A stretch of DNA of 28,924 nt, taken from positions 1 to 28,924 of the IMG/VR virus record IMGVR_UViG_3300023108_000113. One strand, given 5' to 3'. Positions 12,736 to 20,833 of this stretch are shown here, in pieces. Under the pieces are notes generated by a model. That model had not been told where the DNA came from and ran no database searches. It saw nothing but the letters and a program-made list of their open reading frames with translations. The DNA is from a virus. The first letter of the stretch is position 1, and each line of letters begins with the position of its first letter. Both the position numbers and the translations under genes were made by a program.

Positions 12736-12954
12736 TCATGCCGGCGGGTCGGGGAAGTCGGCGGTTTCTGATGGTTCCCATGTTGCCGGGAAGTCACGCA
12801 ACGCCTGCCGGTAGGTAGCCCACACTTGCCGGTCTCTGTCCGATAGTCCGTTGTCCGGTAGTTGTGTCCAGTCTGATAACGATAAAAGATTGTCACGTTG
12901 GCGACGCATTGACGCTTCGTAGCCGTCGGGAATATCTGAAACTGCGTGAATCAT
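12736..12954 (-). CDS. Tail-associated chaperone-like protein (Phage_tail_APC type)
   Basis: The 72-residue protein contains RQRDNLLSLSDWTQLPD, then WATYRQALRDFP and a Pro-rich end. This closely matches the small phage tail assembly chaperone family often encoded just after tail fibre genes. Its ATG overlaps the stop of the fibre-like gene. It may help fold or attach the fibre. Confidence comes from the characteristic DWTQLPD and YRQALRD pieces. Confidence 0.75.
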   Translation of the reverse strand: MIHAVSDIPDGYEASMRRQRDNLLSLSDWTQLPDNGLSDRDRQVWATYRQALRDFPATWEPSETADFPDPPA

Positions 12955-13394
12955 GCTAATCCTAAATCTTCAACCCACAAACGCATAGGGCTAGTAGTGT
13001 CGGCGTAAAAATCCGCAATAGTACCGCCATCGCGATATGCCTGTAAATTTAATGTTCGGCTACCAGTAGTAAAAGTCGTGAGGGTCGCATAGTTGATAAT
13101 CGTTCCATAAGTCAACCCACCCTGATACCCCCTGCCTTTTATGCTGCTGAGGTCGTCGATAAATTGCATTTGCATACGGCTACTTGGCGTTCCCATTGCA
13201 TTTGAAACTACAAAATTCAAACGGTACAGTCGCGTTGAATCCGCTGTGAAACTTACTGATAAAACAGTTTGATAACCGGCTGTCGCTGTAAAAGAGGTTG
13301 TACGGCTACCCGCCACAACTATGCCCGCCGGTAGTGCGTTCATGTCTGACGCTTGTAGAACGTCGCCCGCTGTGAAGTCGCCCGGTGCGGTCAT
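12951..13394 (-). CDS. Minor tail/fibre-like protein
   Basis: The 147-residue product begins with TAGDVLQASDMNALPAG, an opening common to phage tail fibre or tip proteins. The rest is a beta-rich, Ser/Thr/Gly-rich domain (TATAGYQTVLSVSF and GSRTLNLQAY) like fibre knobs. It is more AT-rich than its surroundings. Overlaps by ATGA on both sides tie it to the tail operon. Receptor binding is plausible but unproven. Confidence 0.65.
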   Translation of the reverse strand: MTAPGDFTAGDVLQASDMNALPAGIVVAGSRTTSFTATAGYQTVLSVSFTADSTRLYRLNFVVSNAMGTPSSRMQMQFIDDLSSIKGRGYQGGLTYGTIINYATLTTFTTGSRTLNLQAYRDGGTIADFYADTTSPMRLWVEDLGLA

Positions 13395-13552
13395 GGTGCC
13401 GGCTCCTCTTCTGTTTTTTCGGTGCCTACCTGCTGGTCAATCCACGCCGACCATTCTTCGGTAGACATGACGGTTACGGTGTCGTCTACCTGTACCGACA
13501 CCGAGCCGTCGGGATGTAGTTGTTCTAGTTCTTGTCGTGTCCATGTCGCCAT
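13391..13552 (-). CDS. Small tail-operon protein, 53 aa
   Basis: The ATG at 13550-13552 opens a frame of 53 codons ending at the TGA that overlaps the next gene. The product starts MATWTRQELEQLHPDG, has a short beta stretch and a WSAWIDQQ helix, and ends acidic. Similar small proteins occur between fibre genes, but I do not recognise a family. Confidence 0.6.
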   Translation of the reverse strand: MATWTRQELEQLHPDGSVSVQVDDTVTVMSTEEWSAWIDQQVGTEKTEEEPAP

Positions 13553-13558
13553 CTGTTG

Positions 13559-14176
13559 TCACCCGTCGTTATATCCGTAAACCCGAATAGTGCCACCCGT
13601 CAAGGTGCCTGAGGAAGTAAAGAAATACAAGTCTGTGACGCTTTGACTCGGTGCGTACATGCCATTTACCCAAACACCAGACAATAAACCCGTGCCGTTT
13701 GAGTGGATTGCCGTAGAAGTTGAAGCCGAATAGGGCGTAATTACATCGAACGCCACTGACAACCTACTTGGGTTGGTGTCCAAATACGTTAGATCAAGTT
13801 GTGCGGCATCATAAAACGACCATGTATTTACTGTCCCGGTGTACAACACGGCTTGACCGCCACCCCAATACTCATCAGCGTTGCCGCTCCCGAACCTGAA
13901 TCGCAATGTTTGACCGCCAGAAGTACTTGCATACGTTCCGCTCACTATCACACGGTAGTCGTCAAACGTGCTATTGAATGCGTTAGTCATTGTCACCGAG
14001 GCCACACCGCTACCGATAGTTTGTGTTTTGACCAGAACTAGCCCGGCGTACTGCTGTAACGCTTCCACCGTGTCGTTAACCGTTATATGTTGGTCGGCGT
14101 GGCTAGGACTGTTCAACGCCGAACTAGCGGTCGGGTTCGTGAACGTCTGCACGCTATTAGGCCAGTTTGTCGCCAT
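13559..14176 (-). CDS. Tail fibre/receptor-binding candidate
   Basis: The 205-residue protein begins with WPNSVQTFTNPTASSALNSP and ADQHITVNDTVEALQ, an N-terminal section common in phage fibres that sets the protein on the tail tip. The remainder is a beta-sandwich-like domain rich in aromatic, Ser, Thr and Gly residues (FRFGSGNADEYWGGGQAVLY). Like the 12951 gene it ends in a small fibre-knob-type fold and is AT-richer than the flanks. A GTGAGGA site precedes the ATG. Host recognition is the likely role. Confidence 0.7.
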   Translation of the reverse strand: MATNWPNSVQTFTNPTASSALNSPSHADQHITVNDTVEALQQYAGLVLVKTQTIGSGVASVTMTNAFNSTFDDYRVIVSGTYASTSGGQTLRFRFGSGNADEYWGGGQAVLYTGTVNTWSFYDAAQLDLTYLDTNPSRLSVAFDVITPYSASTSTAIHSNGTGLLSGVWVNGMYAPSQSVTDLYFFTSSGTLTGGTIRVYGYNDG

Positions 14177-14187
14177 AAATCCTCACT

Positions 14188-15615
14188 CTAATACAGCCGG
14201 TTGCCTTCAACCGGATGACCGTCATACCCGAACAACTCGTCATAGGTGTAATCGGTGTCATCATACACATCCAGTGTACCACCTAACTTGCCCAACTGTG
14301 AATCATCTAAGATGAAGTTCATGTTGTCGACCATCGGCAGCAGTTCGATCTTGATGGTCGCATCCTGCGGCGTGATATTGATTGTCCGGGACGACACCAC
14401 CACATTGTCGGTACGTTGCGAACCGCCAGTCGGCGTGTATTTCACCTGAGCCGGATTCCATAAACCATAGAAAGTGTTCAGATATCTGCGCCATACGAGA
14501 CTGGCAGCGTCATCCGCTAACGCCTCCACCTGTTTCGCAGACAACACGATCGATTTGGCTTGGAACCTCGGCGTGTCATACATATTTGCCCAACGCTCCG
14601 CTGTTTGCTGCGCACCCGGCTCCAACACCCCGAAGTTCTCGGTGGTGTCGTCCCAACGGATCGCCACCGTCGAATATTGGACATTACGACGACCGAACCG
14701 TTGAACCGACTCGGCACTCTCATGGGTTTTAGTTTCAGTTGGAGCGCCACCGTATTGCAGCGGGTCGTTACGGGTGATTTGTGCCGAGTTCACGACATCG
14801 TCCATGTTGTAGCCACGGTCAAGTGTTGTGAACGGCAACTCGGTGCCGGTCGGGTTCTCGGAGAACACAAAATCTTGACGGTAAAACTCTGGGACTTTCG
14901 ACCCGTCGTATACGTTGACGCCGTAAACGATCCGATCTGGAAACGCTCCGTAGGCTGGGATGAAATATGTCTCGGAGAAGAAACAGACAGCCGGGTTGAT
15001 CGGCAAGACCGAACTGTTCAACAAATCAGCCACTGTATATCCATCATATCCGTAGAACTCGATGATCGGCTCAACGGTTTGCACATCTACGCCTTGCACC
15101 TGCCAGACGGCGGTATCGACACCCAACGATGGAGCCTTCACCTGTTCAAAAATGGTCGATCCGGTCACCGGCTCCACATAGCCCTGTAACAGATAGTAGA
15201 TGCCAAGATTCTGTTTGAACACATACTGCAACGGGTCGAGGTTCAGGAATTCGACTTTAGATCGGGCGGCCAACGTCAACGGGTCAACAGCAGAGATCTG
15301 CACCGTCGAGTTCCGTCCATCATCCGTCAAAGTGAACTCGGACACGAAACCAAAAAATGTGTTTTCATAGTAGGAGTCGTTGACGAGCGCACGGATCTCT
15401 AAAGCGTAGGAGTACACATCGAGATCGGAGTAAGTGCCTCCGTTCAATGGGGTGAATGCGCCGTCGCTGTTGTCCAGTTGGATCGTAGCAGAGCCGCCGC
15501 CCATCTGGCCGACCGGGACTGTTTGTTTGATGGTTGCGCCCATCGTCCGATCGGTCAGATCAAGGCTATAGTCGAACTGACGGAGTCGGACTTGCCAGTC
15601 GGTTGTGATGCTCAC
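14188..15615 (-). CDS. Tail tip/baseplate protein
   Basis: The 475-residue protein follows the tape measure directly and overlaps it by ATGA. Its N-terminus (WQVRLRQFDYSLDLTDRT, then GGGSATIQLDNSDGAF) matches the opening of actinophage minor tail proteins that form the distal tail or hub. Such proteins describe an axis and segment of the tip in beta-sheet domains. The middle carries aromatic-rich beta segments, the end repeats Asp/Tyr (TDYTYDELFGYDG). Exact place in the tip is not certain. Confidence 0.75.
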   Translation of the reverse strand: MSITTDWQVRLRQFDYSLDLTDRTMGATIKQTVPVGQMGGGSATIQLDNSDGAFTPLNGGTYSDLDVYSYALEIRALVNDSYYENTFFGFVSEFTLTDDGRNSTVQISAVDPLTLAARSKVEFLNLDPLQYVFKQNLGIYYLLQGYVEPVTGSTIFEQVKAPSLGVDTAVWQVQGVDVQTVEPIIEFYGYDGYTVADLLNSSVLPINPAVCFFSETYFIPAYGAFPDRIVYGVNVYDGSKVPEFYRQDFVFSENPTGTELPFTTLDRGYNMDDVVNSAQITRNDPLQYGGAPTETKTHESAESVQRFGRRNVQYSTVAIRWDDTTENFGVLEPGAQQTAERWANMYDTPRFQAKSIVLSAKQVEALADDAASLVWRRYLNTFYGLWNPAQVKYTPTGGSQRTDNVVVSSRTINITPQDATIKIELLPMVDNMNFILDDSQLGKLGGTLDVYDDTDYTYDELFGYDGHPVEGNRLY

Positions 15616-17690
15616 CGGCCACGCACCCCGGACAACGTTGGGACGGTCAGCCCGCCGTGACGTTTCGAGTACGAGTTCAATGCTCGGACTACGTCGTCGC
15701 CGTTCGAGCCGACCGGCATGTTGACTGTGATGTTGGTGGTGCCGCTGCCCATGCTGCCCATTCTGTCGAGTGGGATGATCGCTTCGGCTCCGGCTTCGCC
15801 GACCAGCCCGATGGTGGGTTGGGTGACGATACCGCCGGTGGCGAGTGGCACGAAATCAAAGGTAGAGGGCATTTTGAAATCGGGGACACCGTAACCTGAG
15901 AAGTTGGTGGCGAAATCGACCGGGATCGAATAACCACCGAGATCGACAACGCTGTTGATCAGTTCGATGGCTCGGTCAAGATCGCCGGTGTCGATCTCCA
16001 GTTTGATGACCTCGAAGAACGCATCTGGCAGATCTTCTCGGGCGTCACGGAATGTGCGCAACGCCTCATATGCCTCGATCTGTGCCTCTTGCCATGCGTC
16101 GCTGCCCTCGGTCACAGAGGCCAGTTTCGTAGCGATCTCTTCCAGATCTTCTACAAACTCGTCGCTGGCTTGCTGTTGGTCTAGCGATTCGAAGAACTTG
16201 TCTAGCCGGGTGGTTGCAGTTTCGATCCCCTCATTCAACGGGTCGAATGCCTCATCTACTCGGCCGAGGGTGGTTTCCAGTTTGTCACCCTCATCTTTGG
16301 CTTTGCTCATCGACGTTTCAAAACGCCCGAGAGGCTCCCGGATACCCTCAACTTCGTTTTCAAAAATATCGAGTTCTTCGGTGATGTTGCTGACAGATGA
16401 CTCGAAACGGCCTAGCGGTTCACGCATTTCTTCGGCCTGTTCGGCGAAGATCGTGAACTCCTCTTTCGATTTTTTGACTTTCTCGGCTGCCTCTTCGGCT
16501 TCGTCCCCTAGATGGCCGATTTCTGGAATATCAACACCGGGGATTTTGTTCAACAGGCCGATGATGCTGTTGATCCCGTCGATGATCTTGTTGATCACCC
16601 ATTTGATGCCGTCCCATGCCAGTTCGAATGCCAGCCTGAGTCCGTCGATTGCGAGACCGATGATGTCGAACTTCTTCTGCAGGACGACAAATATCGCTAT
16701 CAGCGCAGCGATTGCGATGATGATAAGCCCGATCGGGTTGGCGCTGAGCGCCGCATTCCAGAGCCACGTGGCGGCAGTGGCTAACGCCTGATATGTCGCA
16801 TATAGTTTCATCGCCACATTGACTGCGACCACTGCGCCGGCGATAGCGGCAAACGCTGCAACTAATCCTAGGACGACCCCGGTGTTGTCAGCAGCCCAAT
16901 CGGTCAGCCCGATCAGCACGGGCAGGATCGCTTCGACGATCGGCAGCAACGCTTGGCCGAGTGTGGCTTGGAAATCGTCGAATTGTGCAGTCAATGTGCG
17001 CTGCATGTTGGCCAGACCGTCGCTGGTTCGGGCGAAGTCTCCTTGTGCGTCACCAGTCTGTTTGTAGATAGCGGATTGTGCAGCCAAGATCTTCTGTTGG
17101 GCGTCTAATGCTCCGACGCCGTCATAGATGCCGAGTTCCATGGCTTCGGCTTTGAGTGTGGCATCGTTGAGCAGCACACCGTATTTGCGGATCGGTTCAG
17201 ATTCTCCACGTAGCGCCGCACCGATCGCTTCGACGGCTTCTTGCGGTTCGGTGTTGTTGAATGACGCCATGTCGGACGCCAATGTGATGAAGTCGGTGCT
17301 GAACTTCGACAGGTCGTCGCCAGCCAGCCCTGCTGATTTGCCGAAGATACCGAAGTTGCCGGCCGCTTCAAGCGCCTGTGTTTGTGATTGGCCTAGTGTT
17401 TTGCTGGCGGATTCGCTGAATTCGACCACGGCGTCTGCTGCGTCGCCGAACACCACCGAGGTTTTAGACAGGTTTTCGTTGAGGTCGGACGCTTTGGTGA
17501 TCGCTGGCGCTACAGCGGCGGTGATCCCGGCTAACGCTGCCGCTGCCGGTATGAACGCTTTCTCCATCGCATAGGAGAACTTCTGGCCTTTGGTCTCCAA
17601 CCGGGAGAATTCGGACACCATCTTGTCGATGCCACGAGAGAACCCTTTGGAGTCTGCGTTGATCAGAACATTGATGACTGACTTGGCCAT
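15612..17690 (-). CDS. Tail tape measure protein
   Basis: The 692-residue protein has the phage-tail tape measure build: N-terminal ADSKGFSRGIDKMVSEF, TMP-family central piece with AIGAALRGESEPIRKYG near 155-170, hydrophobic segments at about 250-295 and 320-338, then a long charged helical region. The motif REPLGRFE occurs twice, at 423-430 and 451-458, a 28-residue period. The C-terminus has LVGEAGAEAIIPLDRM, a common TMP ending. It sets tail length; by the usual 0.15 nm per residue this would be roughly 100 nm (inference). One-base TGATG overlap links it to the gene before. Confidence 0.9.
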   Translation of the reverse strand: MAKSVINVLINADSKGFSRGIDKMVSEFSRLETKGQKFSYAMEKAFIPAAAALAGITAAVAPAITKASDLNENLSKTSVVFGDAADAVVEFSESASKTLGQSQTQALEAAGNFGIFGKSAGLAGDDLSKFSTDFITLASDMASFNNTEPQEAVEAIGAALRGESEPIRKYGVLLNDATLKAEAMELGIYDGVGALDAQQKILAAQSAIYKQTGDAQGDFARTSDGLANMQRTLTAQFDDFQATLGQALLPIVEAILPVLIGLTDWAADNTGVVLGLVAAFAAIAGAVVAVNVAMKLYATYQALATAATWLWNAALSANPIGLIIIAIAALIAIFVVLQKKFDIIGLAIDGLRLAFELAWDGIKWVINKIIDGINSIIGLLNKIPGVDIPEIGHLGDEAEEAAEKVKKSKEEFTIFAEQAEEMREPLGRFESSVSNITEELDIFENEVEGIREPLGRFETSMSKAKDEGDKLETTLGRVDEAFDPLNEGIETATTRLDKFFESLDQQQASDEFVEDLEEIATKLASVTEGSDAWQEAQIEAYEALRTFRDAREDLPDAFFEVIKLEIDTGDLDRAIELINSVVDLGGYSIPVDFATNFSGYGVPDFKMPSTFDFVPLATGGIVTQPTIGLVGEAGAEAIIPLDRMGSMGSGTTNITVNMPVGSNGDDVVRALNSYSKRHGGLTVPTLSGVRGR

Positions 17691-18091
17691 CAGTAAAGCC
17701 TATACTCTTTGATCAGTTTTGACAGTCTCTCGTCGTAGACGGCCAACACTTCGGCTCGGCGGCTGTCCAGTGCCTCGTAGAGGAACGGCTGTGGGCTGAT
17801 GTTGCGTCGTGGCCAACCGAAATGCACCACTCCGGCGTATGGCACCCGTTTGAAGCCTGCCCTGACCCGTGCCGATTTCTGTGTGCCTGATGCTCGCAGT
17901 GTTGCTGCGAGCCGCCCGGTGCGCACGGGGATCAGGGTGGCGGCTTTCTGTTTGACGATTTCGGCCGCTTCGGCGTTCATATCTTTGAGCGCACCCTTAG
18001 CGGCGTCTTTGTCGATTTCTTTGCCGAGCCGGTTCACAGACCGTCTGATGTCTTTGATCCCGTCGATCCTGACCGGTTTTGTTTCGCTCAT
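17690..18091 (-). CDS. HK97 gp10-like tail completion protein
   Basis: The 133-residue basic protein has the gp10 landmarks: a helical N-terminus, AATLIPVRTGRLAATLR around the middle, VPYAGVVHFGWP, and PQPFLYEALD. Members join or finish the tail end at the neck. It is placed between the tail chaperone and the tape measure, whereas it usually lies before the major tail protein. Start ATG overlaps the upstream stop as ATGA. Family call is strong. Confidence 0.85.
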   Translation of the reverse strand: MSETKPVRIDGIKDIRRSVNRLGKEIDKDAAKGALKDMNAEAAEIVKQKAATLIPVRTGRLAATLRASGTQKSARVRAGFKRVPYAGVVHFGWPRRNISPQPFLYEALDSRRAEVLAVYDERLSKLIKEYRLY

Positions 18092-18500
18092 CTGCGGGCT
18101 GCCCTTTGTTGTGCTTTCGCTTGGTCTTCTAACACTAGCAAGATCGCACGTAACATCCGGGTGTCGGCTGCGAGATATTGGGGCGCTATACCGGTGGCCA
18201 CTGCTGCTGCGGCCACCAGATATGTCACGCTGTCTCGTCTAAAGGGGCGGCGGACTCGTCGACGATCTCAACGGCAGCGACCGTGTCGAGCCATGTGTCG
18301 AATGGTTTTGGCTGTTTGCCTGCGTATTTTGAGGCGCACCAGCCGAGCCAGTAGACATGCTCCATTTTGAGGTCTTGCGAGAACGCCTTGCCGATACCGG
18401 TTTTGTGTTGACGTTCGAACTCGACCTGCACCTTCGGGGTGACCGGGTATGTCCCGGTTTCGCCGTCGTCGGTGGTTACGGTGATCTTCAGATCGATCAT
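18088..18500 (-). CDS. Tail assembly chaperone long form by -1 frameshift (gpGT-like)
   Basis: A -1 slip at 18240-18246 joins the short chaperone after Leu87 (TTA) to the overlapping frame that ends at 18088. The fusion is 137 residues: 87 from frame 0, then RRDS, then the 46 residues starting VTYLVAAAAVATGIAPQYLA. This second frame has the VTYLVA...GI...LAAD...M pattern typical of the T half of actinophage tail chaperones. A GTG at 18228 could start it alone, but the canonical slippery site makes the fusion more likely. The ratio of long to short forms normally matters for tail assembly. Confidence 0.8.
18225..18500 (-). CDS. Tail assembly chaperone short form (gpG-like)
   Basis: The 91-residue protein sits between the major tail protein and the tape measure, where lambda-G-like chaperones lie. 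It has DDGETGTYPVTPKVQVEFER and KMEHVYWLGWCASK, a pattern common in actinophage chaperones. It holds the tape measure until the tail tube forms. Translation normally ends at the TGA at 18225; some ribosomes shift frame 15 bases earlier. Confidence 0.85.
   Translation of the reverse strand: MIDLKITVTTDDGETGTYPVTPKVQVEFERQHKTGIGKAFSQDLKMEHVYWLGWCASKYAGKQPKPFDTWLDTVAAVEIVDESAAPLDETA
18240..18246 (-). promoter_or_regulatory. Slippery heptamer C CCT TTA for -1 frameshift
   Basis: On the - strand the codons are GCC CCT TTA, so the seven bases form a canonical X XXY YYZ site (C CCT TTA) in the right phase. The stop of the short form is 12 bases further. The region after it is GC-rich and may hold a stimulatory structure, but I did not find a strong pseudoknot by eye. 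Confidence 0.8.
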
Positions 18501-18523
18501 GGGTAGTTACTCCTTGGAGTTGA

Positions 18524-18931
18524 TCAGGATGTTGCTGTGGTGATTGCGCCGGACACTGGCCACGTGACCGATGCCGATGCGAGGTCGCCAACTGCGCCGC
18601 TAAGCAACGGCCATTCGGTGACAAGCACCGTGGCGCTGAATTGCGGGTTGGTCGCTGCGGTGGTCTCGTTCACTGGTTTGACTGTGACAGCGGTTGTGCT
18701 GCCGATCAGTGGCGAGATGGTGGCGTAAACCTCTGATGCTGCGAAATCCTCATGGAAATCGAGCGAGAGGCTGTGGTCGCCGAGACCTGCGATGCGGGTC
18801 ACTGCGGTGTCGCCGAACGCTGTGGTGGCTACCTCTGCGTATGTTTCGGTCAGGGTTACTGATGCGATGTGGTCAGATAGATCGACCCCACCGATCGTGA
18901 TTTCCGGGTTGGTGATGACGAACTTGGCCAC
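18524..18931 (-). CDS. Major tail protein
   Basis: The 135-residue protein has the pattern of short actinophage tail tube proteins: AKFVITNPEITIGGVDLSD at the start, then SVTLTETYAEV, AGLGDHSLSLDFHEDF and a C-terminal VTWPVSG. It polymerises into the tail tube. Position just before the chaperone pair agrees. No extra Ig-like domain is present at the C-terminus. Confidence 0.9.
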   Translation of the reverse strand: MAKFVITNPEITIGGVDLSDHIASVTLTETYAEVATTAFGDTAVTRIAGLGDHSLSLDFHEDFAASEVYATISPLIGSTTAVTVKPVNETTAATNPQFSATVLVTEWPLLSGAVGDLASASVTWPVSGAITTATS

Positions 18932-18936
18932 GAGCC

Positions 18937-19128
18937 TCAGTCCTCCTCTTGGTCAGCCACCTCGCCTTTGACGGCTGGTGGGGTTTTGTTTGCTATTGGT
19001 TGCAGATGGCCGCCATCGATCAGATGTTGGATGTCTGCGCCGGCGAGTTGGTCAGCGGTGACTTTGTCGCCGGGGTTGTGCCCGCACACTTTGTGTGTGC
19101 CGGTGATCTCGTATTTTATGTTGCTCAT
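18937..19128 (-). CDS. Small tail-operon protein, 63 aa
   Basis: The protein begins YEITGTHKVCGHNPGDKVT and includes ADIQHLIDGGHLQPI, a short beta plus helix fold that resembles small head-tail proteins seen beside major capsid or tail genes. Its end is acidic. The start overlaps the upstream stop by ATGA. Function unknown. Confidence 0.65.
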   Translation of the reverse strand: MSNIKYEITGTHKVCGHNPGDKVTADQLAGADIQHLIDGGHLQPIANKTPPAVKGEVADQEED

Positions 19129-19532
19129 GCGTGCACCGTGATGTTGAAATCTATCGCTAGATAAGTGGCGTCTGCTTGTTGCAGCATCCGTATGTTACCT
19201 GCAGAGTTTACGATACTCGTTTGTGCGACGCCACCTAGCGTCCGGTCGGCTTCGATTGCGGCTCTGACTGAGGATGCTCCGTCGTAGGCGCTATATGTGT
19301 ACAGGGTTTTTTGGGCTGCTCTGTCTGATGTCCGTCCGACGATCACTGTGACGGTGAATGTCTGCTGGACGTTGCCGCCGGCGAAACCGCCCCAATATTC
19401 GATGGTGTCGGGCATGACAAATGCACAGGGGATTCCGTAGGAGTCGGGGACGTGGTCGTAGACTCGCAGCCCGGTGATGGTGGCCAGTCTGGTTTCTAGC
19501 CCTGTGGCGATTTGTTGTGGTGTGGCTGGCAT
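19125..19532 (-). CDS. Tail terminator-like protein
   Basis: The 135-residue protein has ATPQQIATGLETRLATITGL at the start, PCAFVMPDTIEYW, and a QQTFTVTVIVGRT strand, matching the fold plan of phage tail terminators that cap the tail tube. Its order, after the connector and shortly before the tail tube gene, fits. The call is from pattern and place. Confidence 0.65.
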   Translation of the reverse strand: MPATPQQIATGLETRLATITGLRVYDHVPDSYGIPCAFVMPDTIEYWGGFAGGNVQQTFTVTVIVGRTSDRAAQKTLYTYSAYDGASSVRAAIEADRTLGGVAQTSIVNSAGNIRMLQQADATYLAIDFNITVHA

Positions 19533-20170
19533 CAGTGGACGAGCACCTGTTCACGGCGGTATGGGGCGAGCAGGGCGATGGCTACGGGGTGCATGGCTTG
19601 GCGTAGCCGCATGATGCCGATGTCGCCGAAGCCGGCGATGCCGAGTGGTGCGTCGGCGGATTTGAAGATCGACACGGCTTGGATCTGTGCTGCTTGTTCG
19701 ACGGGGTGTGGCAGGTAGTCGTCGAGGGCGTCGGGGTTTGCCCATCCCCATCGGGCGGTGATTTGGATGACGGCTTGGCCGTAGTCGCTTGGCCATTCTC
19801 TGGCGTCGATTGCTCGGATCCGGGTGTATGGCCAGTCTTGGCCGCCGGTTTTGCCGTTGAGCGGTTCGAGTTGGTAGTCGCTGGCCGCCCATGTGGTTTC
19901 GAATACGCCGTCGCCGTCTTCGTCGGTTTTGATGATGAGACCGGTGGTGGTGGAGATGTCGTCGACTTGGAGCAGCCATGGTGTGTCGGCGGTGAATACT
20001 CGTGCGGTGGCTGTGGCTTGTTGGACGAAGTGCCGGTCGCAGTAGTTTTGGATCATTTGGGTGGCGGCGTCTGCGGCGAGGGTCAGCCGGTTGTCGTCAA
20101 CTGCGTCGCTGATGCCGAGGATCGCTTTGAGGTCGTCCTCGGTTACGAGTCGGTCGGTTAGATGCGCCAT
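19532..20170 (-). CDS. Head-tail connector (gp6-like adaptor)
   Basis: The 212-residue protein starts TDRLVTEDDLKAILGISD, then AADAATQMIQNYCDR, the typical helical beginning of gp6-like connectors that ring the portal. Middle WPYTRIRAI and AVIQITARWGWA are also family features. It is the first gene of the leftward tail block. Upstream lies the + strand island at 20171-21093, so it may rely on read-through of antisense DNA or on its own promoter; I saw only a weak TACACT/TATACC near its start. Confidence 0.8.
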   Translation of the reverse strand: MAHLTDRLVTEDDLKAILGISDAVDDNRLTLAADAATQMIQNYCDRHFVQQATATARVFTADTPWLLQVDDISTTTGLIIKTDEDGDGVFETTWAASDYQLEPLNGKTGGQDWPYTRIRAIDAREWPSDYGQAVIQITARWGWANPDALDDYLPHPVEQAAQIQAVSIFKSADAPLGIAGFGDIGIMRLRQAMHPVAIALLAPYRREQVLVH

Positions 20171-20213
20171 GGGTATAGTGTACTGTGGCGGCCGGCGGGT
20201 CGCTATCTGGTTT

Positions 20214-20241
20214 GAAGATTATTGTAATTGCAACAATCTTC
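20214..20241. promoter_or_regulatory. 28-bp palindrome, operator candidate copy 2
   Basis: The left half is identical to copy 1 (GAAGATTATTGTAA). The right half differs at two positions (TTGCAACAATCTTC). It lies between divergent genes, 43 bases from the connector start and 40 bases from the ATG at 20282. The same distance applies in copy 1. It cannot serve here as terminator of an upstream + gene, which supports an operator role. Confidence 0.8.
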
Positions 20242-20245
20242 TGAT

Positions 20246-20275
20246 TTGACAAACCTTGTCACTTTTTGATAGACT
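20246..20275 (+). promoter_or_regulatory. Promoter of the 20282 unit, probably leaderless
   Basis: TTGACA at 20246-20251 is a consensus -35 box; TAGACT at 20270-20275 is a -10 box with an 18-base spacer. The ATG follows 6 bases later, exactly as at 7560. No ribosome-binding site is present, which supports leaderless translation. Confidence 0.75.
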
Positions 20276-20281
20276 ATTTAT

Positions 20282-20833
20282 ATGAACTCAACACAGAACC
20301 AAAACACCAGCCACTACCAAGTAACCGAGACCGGCTACATCTACGCAGGCCGAGAATACACCCTCACATCAGGCCGCACTCAGCGCACCACCGGCCTCTG
20401 GATCGGCGGCGGACTCAACAACCAAGACGGCGCACTCGAAGTCGTGTTTTGCAACCGCTGCGGTGGCCACATCGTGTGGGCAACCTCGAACCGCACAGGC
20501 AAGAAATACCGGGTCGATGTCCGCACCTCAGAGCGTGGCAACCACTACTATGTCAAGTCGGATTTCCACCAGTGCGACGACCGAGACATCGAAACCTATC
20601 GCCAGTTCAAGGCCATTCATGAAGCATTCGCCCGCCGGATCAATGAAGTGACCGTCGGCTGCGAGGTTGTGGTCGTCAAAGGTCGCAAGTTCCCAATCGG
20701 CACCGAGGGCGTCGCCATCTGGATCGCACCAGAGGCCGATGGCTACGGTGTCGTCAAGGTCTGCGTGAAACTCGACAACGGCGAGCGCATCTACATCAAC
20801 GAGGCCAACCTCTCACGAAAGGACAACGCATGA
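20282..20833 (+). CDS. Hypothetical protein with zinc knuckle and KOW/SH3-like end, 183 aa
   Basis: An N-terminal part with many Thr/Asn leads to FCNRCGGH, a C-x2-C that might bind metal with His and Cys further on. The C-terminal 55 residues (CEVVVVKGRKFPIGTEG, then VKLDNGERIYINEANL) look like a small beta-barrel of KOW/SH3 type common in phage proteins. It is preceded by the palindrome and leaderless promoter and stands on the opposite strand to the late genes. Codons end in C as in the 7560 unit. Function unknown; host takeover or nucleic-acid binding is possible. Confidence 0.75.
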   Translation: MNSTQNQNTSHYQVTETGYIYAGREYTLTSGRTQRTTGLWIGGGLNNQDGALEVVFCNRCGGHIVWATSNRTGKKYRVDVRTSERGNHYYVKSDFHQCDDRDIETYRQFKAIHEAFARRINEVTVGCEVVVVKGRKFPIGTEGVAIWIAPEADGYGVVKVCVKLDNGERIYINEANLSRKDNA

